Shown piece by piece: positions 63,690 through 64,000 of a stretch of DNA of 64,000 nt. The notes beneath the pieces were generated by a model. It was not told the origin of the DNA and did not search any database. It saw only the letters and a program-made list of their open reading frames with translations. Numbering within the stretch: the stretch's first letter is position 1; every line of letters starts with the position of its first letter. The translations under genes were made by a program, and so were the position numbers. The stretch is from a bacterium (GTDB lineage Bacteria > Desulfobacterota > Desulfocorpusculales > Desulfocorpusculum): assembly GCA_037481695.1 (NCBI GenBank), contig JBBFLE010000007.1, forward strand, positions 62,001 to 126,000, read 5' to 3'.

Positions 63690-64000
63690 ATGAGGAGGAT
63701 TGCTTTTGGAATTGTAGCCTTCATGTGGCTTCTGGCCCCCGGGGCCTGGGCCCAGGAGCCCGTCAGGGGCGGGCACCTCAGAGTGGCCTTGCCAGACGAG
63801 CCTCCAGGACTCGACCCCACGGCCAACACCGCTGCAGCCATAGACAGGGTGGTTTATGGAAACATATGCGAGGCCCTCCTGATGGTCAACGACAAAGGGG
63901 AGCTGGTGCCAGGGCTGGCAGAGCGCTGGGAGATGACCCCGGATGGGCTCAAATACACCTTCTATTTGCGAAAGGGGGTCAAGTTCCACAATGGTGAGCC
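63690..64000 (+). CDS. ABC transporter peptide/nickel-type substrate-binding protein (partial, runs off window)
   Basis: First 103 residues are visible. AAGGAGGTGA lies 4 bases before the ATG. A signal peptide ([20 protein letters not shown]) precedes [41 protein letters not shown] and [19 protein letters not shown], the N-terminal signature of the SBP_bac_5 family (dipeptide, oligopeptide or nickel binding). It may supply peptides for the P1 peptidase upstream. The rest lies outside the window. Confidence 0.9.
   Translation, partial: MRRIAFGIVAFMWLLAPGAWAQEPVRGGHLRVALPDEPPGLDPTANTAAAIDRVVYGNICEALLMVNDKGELVPGLAERWEMTPDGLKYTFYLRKGVKFHNGE

Overview
The window reads like a chromosome segment of an anaerobic, moderately GC-rich bacterium, most likely a Desulfobacterota (deltaproteobacterial) type. 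The reasons are the mix of a tandem ArsA-like ATPase pair beside a CstA transporter, a TRAP C4-type transporter, a cytoplasmic molybdopterin oxidoreductase with a four-cluster ferredoxin subunit, CoA ligases, a methylmalonyl-CoA epimerase-like protein and a cyclodeaminase-like protein. This placement is inference; no rRNA or tRNA gene was seen.

Region 1 (about 0.25-17.05 kb) is a complete type I CRISPR-Cas locus, all on the + strand. An interference module (cas3, cas8, cas7, cas5) is followed by a 480-base gap and then by cas6-cas1-cas2-cas4, a leader of about 160 bases with a candidate promoter, and a very large array: 96 copies of a 37-base repeat (the last one degenerate) and 95 spacers of 34-40 bases. 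Cas3 carries its HD nuclease at the C-terminus, behind the helicase. The 3' part of cas8 contains a well-placed internal ribosome binding site and ATG that would give a separate 139-residue Cas11-like small subunit. Cas6 should cut directly at the base of a small TCCC/GGGA hairpin to leave an 8-base ACTGAAAG handle. The array holds a tandem duplication of three repeat-spacer units, a second single-spacer duplication, two mutated repeats, and two different spacers that encode nearly the same peptide on opposite strands.

Region 2 (about 17.05-27.25 kb) is a gene-poor accessory island. It starts exactly where the last CRISPR repeat is cut off. It is bracketed by two copies of a block of about 1.05 kb containing a TTACCCA hairpin, a GGTGCCAGGCACC palindrome, a tandem GCACAGAGC array and a pRiA4b ORF-3-like gene. 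The left copy of that gene is truncated by a stop codon and the right copy is intact. Between the copies lie a DUF6998-like protein, three membrane or orphan proteins, a flavodoxin-fold NAD(P)H oxidoreductase, a decayed transposase remnant, an ADP-ribosylglycohydrolase and a SAM methyltransferase.

Region 3 (about 27.3-64.0 kb) is dense, ordinary metabolic chromosome. It contains a DUF6282-like hydrolase and VOC epimerase; a cyclodeaminase / DUF6599 / DUF362 run; two ArsA paralogues plus a 92-residue protein and CstA; a HAD phosphatase with a strong terminator; an MFS carrier and a GNAT acetyltransferase; a double-domain ABC permease with its ATPase; an amidase; a nucleoside hydrolase-ribokinase salvage pair; a B12-binding radical SAM enzyme; a secreted-looking glycoside hydrolase; endonuclease IV; a TRAP transporter; and a tightly packed operon of phenylacetate-CoA ligase family enzyme, small protein, molybdopterin oxidoreductase, ferredoxin and IclR regulator. 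That operon is driven by a near-consensus promoter with a perfect palindromic operator. Divergent from it is metK, preceded by a promoter, a SAM-I riboswitch and an intrinsic terminator. The window closes with an acyl-CoA synthetase, a P1-family peptidase and the start of an ABC-type peptide-binding protein.
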